Below are positions 1 to 8,982 of a DNA stretch of 64,000 nt, piece after piece; within the stretch, counting starts at the first letter, position 1; every line of letters starts with the position of its first letter. Made by a program: the position numbers and the translations under genes. Origin of the DNA: Pseudodesulfovibrio sp. JC047 (GTDB lineage: Bacteria > Desulfobacterota > Desulfovibrionia > Desulfovibrionales > Desulfovibrionaceae). The notes beneath the pieces were generated by a model. The model did not search any database and was not told the origin of the DNA. It saw only the letters and a program-made list of their open reading frames with translations. The DNA lies in contig NZ_WUEH01000006.1 of the NCBI RefSeq assembly GCF_010468615.1, positions 1 to 64,000 of the forward strand, in the 5' to 3' direction.

Positions 1-54
1 ACCTGGGAAATCATTGAGGAGCAGGGACTTGCCGGGGTGTTAAGTTTGGTTTGA
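1..54 (+). CDS. C-terminal fragment of an unidentified protein
   Basis: Frame 1 is open from the window edge to a TGA at 52-54 and reads as 17 residues ending GVLSLV. The other two forward frames stop earlier. It could be the tail of a gene that starts outside the window, but 17 residues do not allow a family call. The stretch 55-251 after it is GC-rich and contains a short repeated phrase, GCCCGCTGCAAGCG, at about 220-245; I see no convincing gene there. Confidence 0.3.
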   Translation, partial: TWEIIEEQGLAGVLSLV

Positions 55-251
55 CAATTTGCCCCAACAAAAAAACGGCCCCCGCCGGGAGGGCATGGAA
101 GTGGTTCGGGTGCGCAGCACCCACCCTGGCTCCGCGCCAAAGGCGCATTCTTTTTCTTCTCTTCACTCCAAGAAAAGCATCACTGCTGCAAGCGTCCTTT
201 TGTAAGCCCGCTGCAAGCGGCATCCCAACAGCCCGCTGCAAGCGTTCTCAT

Positions 252-551
252 TTAGGCGCGTTGCTCGAAGCACCGCCCCAAAGGTGTTGGAATAACTTCC
301 ATCTTCATTTCGGTGGCAACCGCCTTCAAAAAGACCTGTACCTCTCGCTTGAGGTGCGGACTATACCGCAAGACCAAAATTCCTTTGAATTTGTTGACGA
401 CAGTAAAAATACCGAGATTGTCGTATCCTTCCAAAAGGAAACGAAATACACCAATATCAGCGGTGTCGATGCGGATGTAGGTCCGAGCCGAAGTCTTCGG
501 CGGTGGGGGACAAATCCTCTTGCGAGGTCGTCTGCGCGAATTTTTCTTCAT
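252..551 (-). CDS. DUF4911 domain protein
   Basis: A small protein of 99 residues with a very basic N-terminus (KKNSRRRPRKR). Residues 25-70 carry the DUF4911-like core: a YIRID strand, then DIGVFRFLLEGYDNLG, then a strand FTVVNKFKGILVLRY. The family is small, cytoplasmic and of unknown function. I recognise it from the FLLEGYD-type motif and from its usual occurrence in sulfate reducers. It starts 41 bp after the stop of the HD-GYP gene on the same strand, so the two are probably co-transcribed. No strong ribosome binding site is visible at the ATG, and translation may depend on the upstream gene. Family call moderately sure. Confidence 0.7.
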   Translation of the reverse strand: MKKNSRRRPRKRICPPPPKTSARTYIRIDTADIGVFRFLLEGYDNLGIFTVVNKFKGILVLRYSPHLKREVQVFLKAVATEMKMEVIPTPLGRCFEQRA

Positions 552-592
552 GCCCGCTGTTTAGCGTCAGCCAGTGAAAAAGGCAACTCCAT

Positions 593-1600
593 CTATGCCA
601 TGTCAGCTTGGGCAAGGACTGAAATCAGGCGTTTGAGCATCTTCTGATCAAAGGCACTCCGTTTTGAACGGATGTGGGTCAATGCCTCGAATGGCGTCTT
701 CTTGCGACCATCCTTGCCGGACACCAGATTGTCGTACAGATTGCACATGGTCAGGGCCTTCACATAGTCTGGAAGGAAATTCCCCGTTGAACCAGATGGA
801 TAGCCTGTGCCGTCTTCCCGCTCGTGGTGAAACAGAATACACTGAAGCGTTTCTTGCGGCAGGGGGAGCGATGAACAATATCCCACACCAAGGGCGGGGT
901 GGGAACGGACCAGCTCTTTGCCTTCCCGGTTGAGATTCTCGTACTTGTTGATGAAAATGTTTTGCGGCAATTCGAGCTTGCCGATGTCGTGCAGCATGGC
1001 CCCCAATCCGACAGCGACGAGCGTGTCATGCTCGTCTTTCATGAAGGTGGCGAGTGTGACGATAGTCAACACCATGACCGCAATGCCGTGGCGGTACAAA
1101 TCATCACCTTCCCGGATGAACCGGGCGAGTTCTCGCAGGGCGTCGTCCCGTGTCAGGAAGGTGAGGGAATTGGAAATGAGGGATTTGATCCGCTTGAATT
1201 GCCGTTTGTCCACCGGCGCGGGCAGGGATCGATCAAAGGCGGATTTGGCGATGGCGACCGTCGCGTCATTCCAGGCCCTGGCCCGTTCGGACAAGGGGAT
1301 GGTCTCGTCTTCCAGAACGTCCATGATGTTGTCCTGGAGATAGCTGGTGTAAAAAATGTAGTCCGAGGCCTTGACGTAGAGATGCTCCACATCAAGTGCG
1401 GCAAGCCGTTTGGTATGCTCTTCGGTGAATAAAACACCTTTTTCCGCATATAAGACGAAATTGTTCTCCTGTTTCAGATACAGGGAAAATCCGCCAACCC
1501 GGGAGGGGATGACCATGTAGGGCGAAACCTTGAAAACATTGTTCGCCGTTATTTTTTGGGAATCGGTAGAATCGATTCCGAGCGTTGCTGCGTCCCGCAT
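593..1600 (-). CDS. HD-GYP domain protein, probable cyclic-di-GMP phosphodiesterase
   Basis: Predicted 335-residue cytoplasmic protein. The N-terminal 90 residues (SPYMVIPSRVGGFSLYLK..., then FTEEHTKRL) resemble the domain that often precedes HD-GYP. The catalytic part carries HDIGK near residue 200 and the HD-GYP hallmark HHEREDGTGYP near residue 255, which marks metal-dependent cyclic-di-GMP hydrolases. The likely output is a fall in c-di-GMP affecting motility or attachment. I chose the ATG at 1600 because AAGGA lies seven bases upstream. The frame stays open further upstream, with a GTG at 1726 that would add 42 residues but has no ribosome binding site. The DUF4911 gene follows on the same strand. 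Confidence 0.88.
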   Translation of the reverse strand: MRDAATLGIDSTDSQKITANNVFKVSPYMVIPSRVGGFSLYLKQENNFVLYAEKGVLFTEEHTKRLAALDVEHLYVKASDYIFYTSYLQDNIMDVLEDETIPLSERARAWNDATVAIAKSAFDRSLPAPVDKRQFKRIKSLISNSLTFLTRDDALRELARFIREGDDLYRHGIAVMVLTIVTLATFMKDEHDTLVAVGLGAMLHDIGKLELPQNIFINKYENLNREGKELVRSHPALGVGYCSSLPLPQETLQCILFHHEREDGTGYPSGSTGNFLPDYVKALTMCNLYDNLVSGKDGRKKTPFEALTHIRSKRSAFDQKMLKRLISVLAQADMA

Positions 1601-1910
1601 GTATTTTTCCTTCGGAAAGCCGGGATTGCCAAAGAGGTCGGAGACCATGTCAAGTGGATGGTGGAATTGTGGCTTTGGCAACCCGGCGGTCTCGATGAGA
1701 TCCGTGGCTTTCCGTCCCCGTTTCACAACGGGTTTGGCTTTGTCTTGGACGAGAAGAAATACACAGCAATCGGTTTGCTGTAAACCTTTGCGTGAAGGTC
1801 ATGGCTGAAACCATGCTCCCTGTGTGGTGAATCGTCGTTTTTGGCGCACAGCGCAGTGGCATTTTTAGTGGATCGCTTGCCTTCCTTTCAGGAATGGTTA
1901 CTCTCGGTCA

Positions 1911-4676
1911 ATGACGCATACTCCAGATAAAAAATTCATCCATATAGAAGGCGCTCGGCATCACAATCTCAAGGATTTGACCTTGGATATCCCCCGCGAT
2001 CAACTGGTCGTGGTGTGTGGCCCGTCAGGGTCGGGTAAATCCACGCTTGCATTCGACATTGTGTACGCAGAAGGACAGCGACGATACGTCGAATCCCTGT
2101 CCGCCTATGCCCGACAGTTCCTGCCACAGATGGACAAGCCGGATGTGGACAAGGTCGAAGGGCTGTCTCCGGCTATTTCATTGGAGCAGCAGACAGCCAC
2201 GCGCAATCCGCGATCCACAGTCGGTACGGTAACTGAGGTTTATGACTTCTTGCGTGTCTTTTATGCCCGGCTCGGCAAATTCTATTGCCCCAAGTGCGGC
2301 AAACCCATTGCCGCGCAGACCACGGATGAGATCGTGCAACGTATTCTTGATCTGGAGCAGGGGACCAAGTTCATGCTCTTGGCGCCGCTGATTGAACATC
2401 AGAAAGGCACACACAAAGACCTGTTCGCCAAACTCAAGAAAGAGGGGTTTGTGCGTGTTCGGGTGAATGGTCAAATGACCTCTCTCGATGATGTTCCTGA
2501 TCTCGAAAGACATAAAAAACATACCATTGAACTGGTCGTGGATCGGCTGGTGCTCAAGGATGGTATCAAGAAACGGCTCACGGATTCCGTGGAGCTGGCG
2601 TTGGAACGGGGCGATGAGCGACTGATCGTGACCGTGGTCGGAGGGGAAACCCCGGGTGATATATTTATGTCCACGCTGTCCACCTGCCCATCCTGCAAAA
2701 TTTCCATGCCGCGCCTGACACCACAGTTGTTTTCCTTCAACTCGCCGCAGGGAGCCTGTCCTACTTGTAATGGTATTGGGACCGTTGAATATTTTGAGCC
2801 GGATCTCATTGCGCCCAACAAGGGACTGTCCTTGAATGAAGGTGGCGTCATTCCGTGGAAGTCAGCGTATCGGCAGGAACAATATGGCCCGAAACTCAAG
2901 GCCCTGTGCTCGTTGCATGGGGTGACGCTTGATACGCCGCTGTCTGATTTCTCTGCCGAGGCGTGGGACGATCTGTTTTTTGGCAATCCCAAAGTGGATT
3001 GGCAGGGGATTGTCCCTATTTTGGAATATGGACAGATGCAGTCCGGCGTGTGGGACCATTGGACGGCCCGGTTTCAGCAGTCACGGCCATGTCCAGAGTG
3101 TCAGGGCGCGCGGCTCAAACCAGAAGCATTGGCTGTGCGGGTGGCGGACAAGAATTTGTTTGAATTCGCATCCATGTCCATCCAGCGTGCGCTTGATTGG
3201 TTGAACGAGCTGAAATTCAACGGTCATGACACCTTGATTTCCGAGCCGCTGCTCAAGGAATTGACCCACAAACTGGGCTTCATGGTGAATGTGGGGCTGG
3301 AATATCTGTCTTTGGGGCGGAATATGGGCACCTTGTCCGGTGGAGAGGCCCAACGTATCCGGTTGGCCTCACAGCTCGGTTCCGGGCTGGTCGGGGTGAC
3401 CTATGTCCTTGATGAGCCGTCCATCGGGCTGCATCCCCGTGACAATCAGCGACTTTTGAACACGCTTCGATCATTGCAACGCCGTGGCAACACCGTGCTC
3501 GTTGTCGAGCATGACGAGGAAACCATTCGCGAGGCAGATCATATCATTGAAATAGGTCCCAGTTCCGGATGGCTCGGTGGAGAAATCGTGTATCAAGGCC
3601 CCGTGGACTCCCTGCTGACGGCGGATTCCCTGACCGGCAAGTATTTGCGGGGAGACATGTGCATTGAGCCGCCAAAATCGCGGCGCACGGCCAAGGAACA
3701 CATCACTCTTCGAAACGTGCAGACCAACAATCTCAAGAATCTCGATGTGGATATCCCGCTCGGAGTCATGACCTGTGTGACTGGTGTGTCCGGTTCGGGT
3801 AAATCGTCGTTGGTCATGGATTCCATGTACAAGCATCTGTTGTTGCATCGTGGGCAAAAAGCGAATAATCCCGGAAAGATCGGTGGTATAGATGGACTGG
3901 AAAAAATCGAGAAGGTCATTTCCATCGACCAGACGCCCATTGGTCGGACACCGCGATCGAACCCCGCGACATATACCAAAATATTTGACGAGATTCGGAA
4001 GATCTTCGCCGGATCAAAAGAGGCCCGTAAACGGGGGTACAAGCCCGGTCGATTCTCGTTCAACGTCAAGGGTGGCCGCTGTGAAGCATGCAAGGGTGAC
4101 GGACAAATTCGGGTGGAGATGCACTTTCTTCCGGATGTGTATGTCACGTGTGAAGCGTGCAAGGGCAAGCGGTATAACACCCAGACCCTTGAGGTGGAAT
4201 ACAAGGGAAAGAGCATTGCGGATGTCTTGAATATGACCGTGCGTCAGGCCAAGGAGTTTTTTGCCAATCATCCATCATTGATGCGCAAGTTGGAGGTACT
4301 TTCTCAGGTAGGGCTTGACTATCTGCGGCTTGGGCAGCCGGCCACGACATTGTCAGGCGGTGAGGCCCAGCGGATCAAGATCTCGCGCGAATTGGGCAAG
4401 CGGAAGCTTCCGGGAGCGTTATATATCCTTGATGAGCCGACCACTGGCTTGCACATGCACGAGGTGGGCAAGCTCATCCGTGTCCTGCACGCGTTGGTTG
4501 ATAAAAATGCCACGGTCATTGTTATCGAGCACAATACCGATGTCATCATGGCCTCCGATCATGTTATTGATCTTGGTCCAGGTGGCGGCGAACATGGTGG
4601 TCAGATCGTGGCCAGCGGAACGCCCGAGGAAATTCTTGAGAATCCCGAGAGTGCTACAGGCTTGTTCTTGAAATAA
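1911..4676 (+). CDS. uvrA: Excinuclease ABC subunit A
   Basis: DNA damage recognition ATPase of nucleotide excision repair, working with UvrB and UvrC. At 921 residues it is close to the usual 940. Walker A GPSGSGKST is at residues 37-45, a second P-loop GVSGSGKSS near 625, and LSGGEAQRI signatures near 476 and 815. Zinc-binding cysteine pairs are CPKCGKPI near 125, CPSC/CPTC near 260-290, and CEACKGDG...CEACKG in the second half. The arrangement is complete and undamaged. The start is the first ATG of the frame, with only a weak AGGA upstream. The gene is monocistronic here, with about 340 bp to the next start. Confidence 0.97.
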   Translation: MTHTPDKKFIHIEGARHHNLKDLTLDIPRDQLVVVCGPSGSGKSTLAFDIVYAEGQRRYVESLSAYARQFLPQMDKPDVDKVEGLSPAISLEQQTATRNPRSTVGTVTEVYDFLRVFYARLGKFYCPKCGKPIAAQTTDEIVQRILDLEQGTKFMLLAPLIEHQKGTHKDLFAKLKKEGFVRVRVNGQMTSLDDVPDLERHKKHTIELVVDRLVLKDGIKKRLTDSVELALERGDERLIVTVVGGETPGDIFMSTLSTCPSCKISMPRLTPQLFSFNSPQGACPTCNGIGTVEYFEPDLIAPNKGLSLNEGGVIPWKSAYRQEQYGPKLKALCSLHGVTLDTPLSDFSAEAWDDLFFGNPKVDWQGIVPILEYGQMQSGVWDHWTARFQQSRPCPECQGARLKPEALAVRVADKNLFEFASMSIQRALDWLNELKFNGHDTLISEPLLKELTHKLGFMVNVGLEYLSLGRNMGTLSGGEAQRIRLASQLGSGLVGVTYVLDEPSIGLHPRDNQRLLNTLRSLQRRGNTVLVVEHDEETIREADHIIEIGPSSGWLGGEIVYQGPVDSLLTADSLTGKYLRGDMCIEPPKSRRTAKEHITLRNVQTNNLKNLDVDIPLGVMTCVTGVSGSGKSSLVMDSMYKHLLLHRGQKANNPGKIGGIDGLEKIEKVISIDQTPIGRTPRSNPATYTKIFDEIRKIFAGSKEARKRGYKPGRFSFNVKGGRCEACKGDGQIRVEMHFLPDVYVTCEACKGKRYNTQTLEVEYKGKSIADVLNMTVRQAKEFFANHPSLMRKLEVLSQVGLDYLRLGQPATTLSGGEAQRIKISRELGKRKLPGALYILDEPTTGLHMHEVGKLIRVLHALVDKNATVIVIEHNTDVIMASDHVIDLGPGGGEHGGQIVASGTPEEILENPESATGLFLK

Positions 4677-5019
4677 TGGAGAAAATTTGAAAGACGGCTG
4701 CGGGTGTCAGGCGGTACTTTCCGTGCTGTGGCTGAGTTCCTGTTTGGCTGTGTATAAGGCTGTTGACATCGTCCATATTCCTCGAAAAATGAACGCAGTT
4801 TATCTGTGTCTTTGAGCGAGTGCCCGACGGTTGATTCTGCGGTCTTTTCTTTGTTTCTTTTAAAAAAAACATACTCCACACCATGGAAAAACATATTTTT
4901 GTATGGCGTAAAATTTCCATATTGCTAAAAGTGTGAATTCGGAATACGAAGACCATCCTGAATTTGCGACTGCTTCAGTCGGTGTTTTTTTGTTTTTCTT
5001 ACTTGTTGTGGGGGTCACT
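4677..5019 (+). other. Intergenic region upstream of the sigma-54 activator gene
   Basis: A 343 bp gap between uvrA and the regulator. It holds a TTGACA at about 4764 without a good -10 partner, an AT-rich tract at 4855-4930, and the factor-independent terminator described separately at 4967-4990. An open frame from 4933 runs into the regulator, but its first 29 codons read through the terminator hairpin and T-tract (producing VGVFLFFLLVV). I consider this untranslated leader, not protein. Confidence 0.6.
4967..4990 (+). terminator. Factor-independent terminator or attenuator ahead of the regulator gene
   Basis: Stem CGACTG/CAGTCG with loop CTT, followed by GTG and a run of T. It lies about 30 bp before the chosen regulator start at 5020. 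It may end uvrA-derived transcripts or act as an attenuator in the regulator's own leader. Confidence 0.65.
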
Positions 5020-6492
5020 ATGAAGATCAAAGAAAAATTCAAACTTTCGCGTCAAACCCGAAATTTGCTTGATTGTCTTGCTGCGCTTGGGAATTTCATT
5101 GAGGTCATAGATGAGAGGGGTTTTTACATCTATATCTCTCCAAACTGCACGTATGATTTGACAACTGCGGATGAGCTTATCGGGTTGCATGTCACCGAAG
5201 CCTTTGAACTGACCAAAGATTCGAGCATCCTGCTCAACACGCTTTCTTCCGGAAAGCCGTATAGGGATCTCCTCTTAAAATACAAATCGACCAAGGCTGA
5301 GCGGGCGATCGAATTTCTCTATAATTCTTTTCCCATCATAGAAAATAATTCGCCAGTCGGAGCCATCACAATTTATCGCTATCTCGATGATGTGAAGAAG
5401 GCGGTCCGGTATGTCGATACATCTGAAACGCAGTTTCTTGATACCAGCAAGTCCATCGTCAAGCAGCATGGCGACCTGTTTTCCTTTAGTGATATCATTT
5501 GCTCTTGCCCGGCAATGGACGAAGCTATCAAGCTTTCAAAACGAGTGGCAAAGACGGATTCCTCTATTCTCATCATTGGGGAAACCGGCACAGGTAAGGA
5601 ACTGTTTGCACAGAGTATTCATTCTTTTTATGGAAACGAGCAACGTCCCTTTGTCGCTGTGAACTGCGCTGAAATTCCAGAAAATCTCATGGAAAGTACG
5701 CTTTTCGGGACGACAAAAGGGTCCTACACCGATGCGCTCGATAAGCGGGGATTGTTTGAAGAGGCTGATGGAGGAACGCTTTTCCTGGACGAATTGCATA
5801 CGTTGAACATTGAAACGCAGAGCAAGATTCTGCGAGTGCTAGAGACGAAAACGGTCCGAAAAGTCGGTGGCAACAAACGGACGTCTGTCAATGTCAGAGT
5901 GCTTTCTTCCATGAACTGCAACCCTCTCGAGGCCATGGACAAAGGGCTTTTGAAGCCTGACTTGTTTTACAGAATCGCTGTGATCGGTATCCGGGTTCCG
6001 CCACTCAGAGAGCGTGGTCTGGATGAAGTACGATTGCTTACCAATCATTTCATCAGTCTTATCAATGCGAAGCTTTCGACAAATATATCTGGGTGTTCGG
6101 AAGAGACATATGCGATTTTTGGGCAGTATGGATTCCCGGGCAATTGCAGAGAGCTGTCTCATATCATCGAACATGCGGGGAATATGATCGAGGGTAATGA
6201 AACAATTATTCAGCCCCGTCATCTGCCGTACTACATCAATGAAATTTTGCGATGTCATTGTGCGCAGGATGCGCTTGACAGTGCCAAACGCCAGCCGAGT
6301 CCTGTTTATAAAATTGGTGATTATAAGGCGGCGCATCAAAAGGCTCTGGATGAATTTAACACGTCATTCAACGAAGGGTTTTTGAAACATGCCTTGGAGC
6401 ATTTCAATGGGAATGTCACAAAGACAGCGAAGGCGATTCATATTTCTCGGCAGCATCTGCATGGGCTGATTACAAAATATGTTGATGAATAA
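5020..6492 (+). CDS. Sigma-54-dependent transcriptional activator (PAS, AAA+, Fis HTH)
   Basis: A 490-residue enhancer-binding protein. Residues 10-120 look like a PAS sensor (NFIEVIDERGFYIYISP, ELIGLHVTEAF). The AAA+ domain has Walker A GETGTGKE at 187-194 and Walker B GGTLFLDE near 252-259. A Fis-type helix-turn-helix (GNVTKTAKAIHISRQHLHGL) is near 463-483. The sigma-54 contact loop reads GSYTDA (234-239) instead of the consensus GAFTGA. I start at the ATG at 5020 because TGGGGG lies upstream and the longer frame runs through a terminator. It converges on fixX and sits beside three predicted -24/-12 promoters in the cai-like cluster, so it is probably the cluster's activator; the PAS ligand is unknown. 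Confidence 0.92.
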   Translation: MKIKEKFKLSRQTRNLLDCLAALGNFIEVIDERGFYIYISPNCTYDLTTADELIGLHVTEAFELTKDSSILLNTLSSGKPYRDLLLKYKSTKAERAIEFLYNSFPIIENNSPVGAITIYRYLDDVKKAVRYVDTSETQFLDTSKSIVKQHGDLFSFSDIICSCPAMDEAIKLSKRVAKTDSSILIIGETGTGKELFAQSIHSFYGNEQRPFVAVNCAEIPENLMESTLFGTTKGSYTDALDKRGLFEEADGGTLFLDELHTLNIETQSKILRVLETKTVRKVGGNKRTSVNVRVLSSMNCNPLEAMDKGLLKPDLFYRIAVIGIRVPPLRERGLDEVRLLTNHFISLINAKLSTNISGCSEETYAIFGQYGFPGNCRELSHIIEHAGNMIEGNETIIQPRHLPYYINEILRCHCAQDALDSAKRQPSPVYKIGDYKAAHQKALDEFNTSFNEGFLKHALEHFNGNVTKTAKAIHISRQHLHGLITKYVDE

Positions 6493-6505
6493 AATGTGAG
6501 ATGGA

Positions 6506-6540
6506 GAACACCCATTGGATTCAATGGGTGTTCTTTTTTT
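6506..6540 (+). terminator. Terminator after the sigma-54 activator gene
   Basis: Perfect 12 bp stem GAACACCCATTG/CAATGGGTGTTC, loop GATT, then seven T. It lies between the convergent activator gene and fixX. On the opposite strand the same hairpin has no T-run, so it mainly serves the rightward gene. Confidence 0.9.
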
Positions 6541-6544
6541 CAGG

Positions 6545-6832
6545 CTAGCCAAATCTGAATTCGACGCCAAATGTTCCCTGCGGGTATTCCCAGCTTTCGA
6601 GGATGGTGTCGCCACACAGGATGCGGCATGTGCCACACTCGAGACAGCCTGCATAGTCGAACTGGAGGTTGTCCTCGTCGTCGATCTTGTACAGCCCGGC
6701 AGGACAGGCAGCGATCAGCTTTTTCACTTCGGCACGATCAGCATTTTCTTTCAGCTTGATGTGTGCGCCATCTTCGTCAACGAAAAATTTGTTGACCCCA
6801 AGTTTTATATCGGTATTGACTTCATTACTCAT
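6545..6832 (-). CDS. fixX: Ferredoxin-like protein FixX
   Basis: A 95-residue iron-sulfur protein of the FixX family. Cysteines lie in CPAGLY near residue 45 and in CLECGTCRILC near 63-73. The C-terminal WEYPQGTFGVEFRFG is typical of the family. FixX partners FixC in moving electrons between the FixAB flavoprotein and the membrane quinone pool or a low-potential carrier. Its start overlaps the fixC stop by four bases (ATGA), implying translational coupling. It is the last gene of the leftward caiA-caiB-caiD-fixC-fixX run. Confidence 0.93.
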   Translation of the reverse strand: MSNEVNTDIKLGVNKFFVDEDGAHIKLKENADRAEVKKLIAACPAGLYKIDDEDNLQFDYAGCLECGTCRILCGDTILESWEYPQGTFGVEFRFG

Positions 6833-8115
6833 ATTGATCGTACTCCTTTCCAGCCATCTTTGAGCAAATTCATGAATCCGGCCTTTTTCAAGTGGCCCAT
6901 GAACGATTTGCGCAGGGGGGTGGATGCCCCTTTCACGGTAAACAAGTCATGCATCATGGAATTCACCATCTCTGGATATTCGTTGTACATGCGATTGTTA
7001 TCGAGGAATTCCGGCATTTTGCTGTACAGGTTCAAGTCCTTCATCACAAAGCTGTCTTCCAACAGTTTCGTGTAGCTGGACAAGGAATCTGCGGTGAAAT
7101 TATCCGCTTCCTTGGCTTTGAGAACGGCCTTGGCAGCAGCTTCACCGGATGCGATGGCCAGATCCATTCCGCGAACGGTGTATCCCACGTTCAGGCACAA
7201 TCCAGCGGCATCTCCGGCAATAAGGATGCCATCATCAACCATTTTGGGGATCATTGCACGTCCACCTTCGGGCACGACGTGAGCGGAATATTCCATGAGT
7301 TTTCCGCCTTCGATCAGGGGTGCGATCATCGGATGCTGTTTGAAATCTTCCAGCATTTGCGGAACGCTCTTGGTGACCGAGTCAATGTTGTGCAGGCCAA
7401 AGACAAGACCCAATGAGATACTTTCTTCATTGGTATACAGGAAGCCGCCACCCATTTGATTGTCAGACGGTGTTCCGGCCACCAGCCATGCTGCGCCTTC
7501 CTTGTCGGTGCAGCCAAAACGGTCATTGATCTGCTGCTTGGACAGTTGAATGATTTCCTTCACACCAACAGCGCAATGGTGCGGGCTCAGCTTGTTCACC
7601 AGCCCGGCCTTCTGGCCGAGGAGCGAGTTGACACCGTCAGCCAGAATGACGACATTGGCTTCGAGTTCGTCTTCTCCGGCAACGACACCACAGACCACGC
7701 CGTCGCGTATGATCAAATCATCGACACGAATGCCGGAAATGTAGTTGGCCCCTTCATCTTCCGCTTTTTCGGCCAGCCATGGGTCGAATTTTGAGCGAAG
7801 GACTGTGTATGACCGCTCGGCAGGGTCTTCGGACATGACGTTCGAATGGTCCATGGTGGTGCAACCATCTTCATTCATGAAAGATATTTTTTCATGAACA
7901 ATACATCGTTCCACAGGGGCTTCCTCGGCAAAGTCGGGAATGATTTTTTCCAGACTGTGGGCATATAACCGTCCACCAGTCATGTTCTTTGCACCAGGGA
8001 AATTGCCTCGTTCGACAACGACGACTTCCAAACCGGCTTTGGCGAGCAAATACGCACAGGTAGACCCCGCCAGACCGGCACCAACTATGAGAGCATCAAA
8101 TTTATCTTCAGACAT
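6829..8115 (-). CDS. fixC: FAD-dependent oxidoreductase FixC (ETF-quinone oxidoreductase type)
   Basis: A 428-residue flavoprotein. The N-terminal dinucleotide-binding motif is ALIVGAGLAGSTCAY (9-23), followed by VVVVERG. A second FAD motif, GILIAGDAAGLCLNVG, lies near residue 300, and GYTVRGMDLAIASGEAAA follows. The family accepts electrons from the FixAB electron-transfer flavoprotein and works with FixX. In this cluster it is expected to link the CaiA reaction to cellular redox pools; direction and any electron bifurcation cannot be read from sequence. It lies 72 bp downstream of caiD, and that gap carries an 11 bp perfect hairpin. Confidence 0.94.
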   Translation of the reverse strand: MSEDKFDALIVGAGLAGSTCAYLLAKAGLEVVVVERGNFPGAKNMTGGRLYAHSLEKIIPDFAEEAPVERCIVHEKISFMNEDGCTTMDHSNVMSEDPAERSYTVLRSKFDPWLAEKAEDEGANYISGIRVDDLIIRDGVVCGVVAGEDELEANVVILADGVNSLLGQKAGLVNKLSPHHCAVGVKEIIQLSKQQINDRFGCTDKEGAAWLVAGTPSDNQMGGGFLYTNEESISLGLVFGLHNIDSVTKSVPQMLEDFKQHPMIAPLIEGGKLMEYSAHVVPEGGRAMIPKMVDDGILIAGDAAGLCLNVGYTVRGMDLAIASGEAAAKAVLKAKEADNFTADSLSSYTKLLEDSFVMKDLNLYSKMPEFLDNNRMYNEYPEMVNSMMHDLFTVKGASTPLRKSFMGHLKKAGFMNLLKDGWKGVRSI

Positions 8116-8152
8116 CGTGAACGCCCTGAACTCCTACAAAAAATTTCGGATA

Positions 8153-8181
8153 GGGATGGTACCCGATTCAGGTACCATCCC
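8153..8181 (-). promoter_or_regulatory. Intercistronic hairpin between caiD and fixC
   Basis: Perfect inverted repeat GGGATGGTACC/GGTACCATCCC with a 7-base loop, in the 72 bp caiD-fixC gap. No T-tract follows directly on the coding strand, so it is more likely an mRNA processing or stability element than a full terminator. Confidence 0.7.
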
Positions 8182-8187
8182 GTCATA

Positions 8188-8973
8188 TTATTTATTGGTA
8201 AAAACGGGCTTCCGTCTTTCTTCGAAAGCCTTCATGCCCTCTTGGGAATCGGTGGATTCGTAGGTCATTCTGTCAAACTGACGTTCCAGATCCAGACCTT
8301 CCTGAATACCCATGTTCAGGTAGTAGTTCAGGGCTTTTTTGGTCAACCGGTTCGAGATGGGTGCATTGGCGCTGATCTTGCGAGCCAGATCCATTGCCTC
8401 GTCCATCAGCTTTTCTGCGGGGAAGACGTCCTGGACAAGACCGATTTCCAATGCTTTGGCAGCAGTGAGTTTCTCTGCTGTGAACATCATCTTTTTGGCC
8501 TGTCCGGCACCGATGTTTCTGACCAGACGCTGGCTTCCGCCCCATCCGGCAATCAGACCGAGGGAGGTTTCCACGAGGCCAACCCTGGCGGTTTCGCTGG
8601 CGATACGGATGTCGCAGGAAAGAGCCAGTTCAAGACCGCCACCCAGTGCGTAGCCATTGATTGCGGCAATCATGGGAATCGGGAAGTTGGCGACTTTGGT
8701 CAAAATGCCACGAGCCCAGACATCGGTCTCTTCGAGATCGTCAACCGTGGGATCGGTCAATTCGCCAACATCGGCACCAGCGCAAAAGGCTTTTTCGCCT
8801 TCACCGGTTACGACAACGCAGCGCAGATCGGACTCTTCGGCCAATTCGTTCATGACGTCGCGGAGATCACGGAGCATCTGTCCGCTCAAGATATTGTATT
8901 TCGGCTGATTCAGTGTGATGACAGCAATGTTTTCGCTGAGTTCGCACTTAATCGTTTCGTATGAATATGCCAT
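8188..8973 (-). CDS. caiD: Enoyl-CoA hydratase/isomerase family protein, probable crotonobetainyl-CoA hydratase
   Basis: A 261-residue crotonase-fold enzyme of usual length. The oxyanion-hole segment AFCAGADV and the glycine-rich NGYALGGGLELAL are present. Both catalytic glutamates of true hydratases are kept: E115 in GGGLEL and E135 in GLVETSLG. The protein could therefore carry out a real hydration or dehydration. Its position between caiB and fixC makes carnitinyl-CoA/crotonobetainyl-CoA interconversion the likely reaction, but sequence alone cannot separate this from a general enoyl-CoA hydratase. It starts 9 bp after the caiB stop, in the same transcript. Confidence 0.85.
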   Translation of the reverse strand: MAYSYETIKCELSENIAVITLNQPKYNILSGQMLRDLRDVMNELAEESDLRCVVVTGEGEKAFCAGADVGELTDPTVDDLEETDVWARGILTKVANFPIPMIAAINGYALGGGLELALSCDIRIASETARVGLVETSLGLIAGWGGSQRLVRNIGAGQAKKMMFTAEKLTAAKALEIGLVQDVFPAEKLMDEAMDLARKISANAPISNRLTKKALNYYLNMGIQEGLDLERQFDRMTYESTDSQEGMKAFEERRKPVFTNK

Positions 8974-8982
8974 GGTATCCTC

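Noticed and set aside
51-647. Forward open frame at the left end
   Set aside because: Antisense to the DUF4911 gene and the end of the HD-GYP gene, with compositional features of non-coding DNA.
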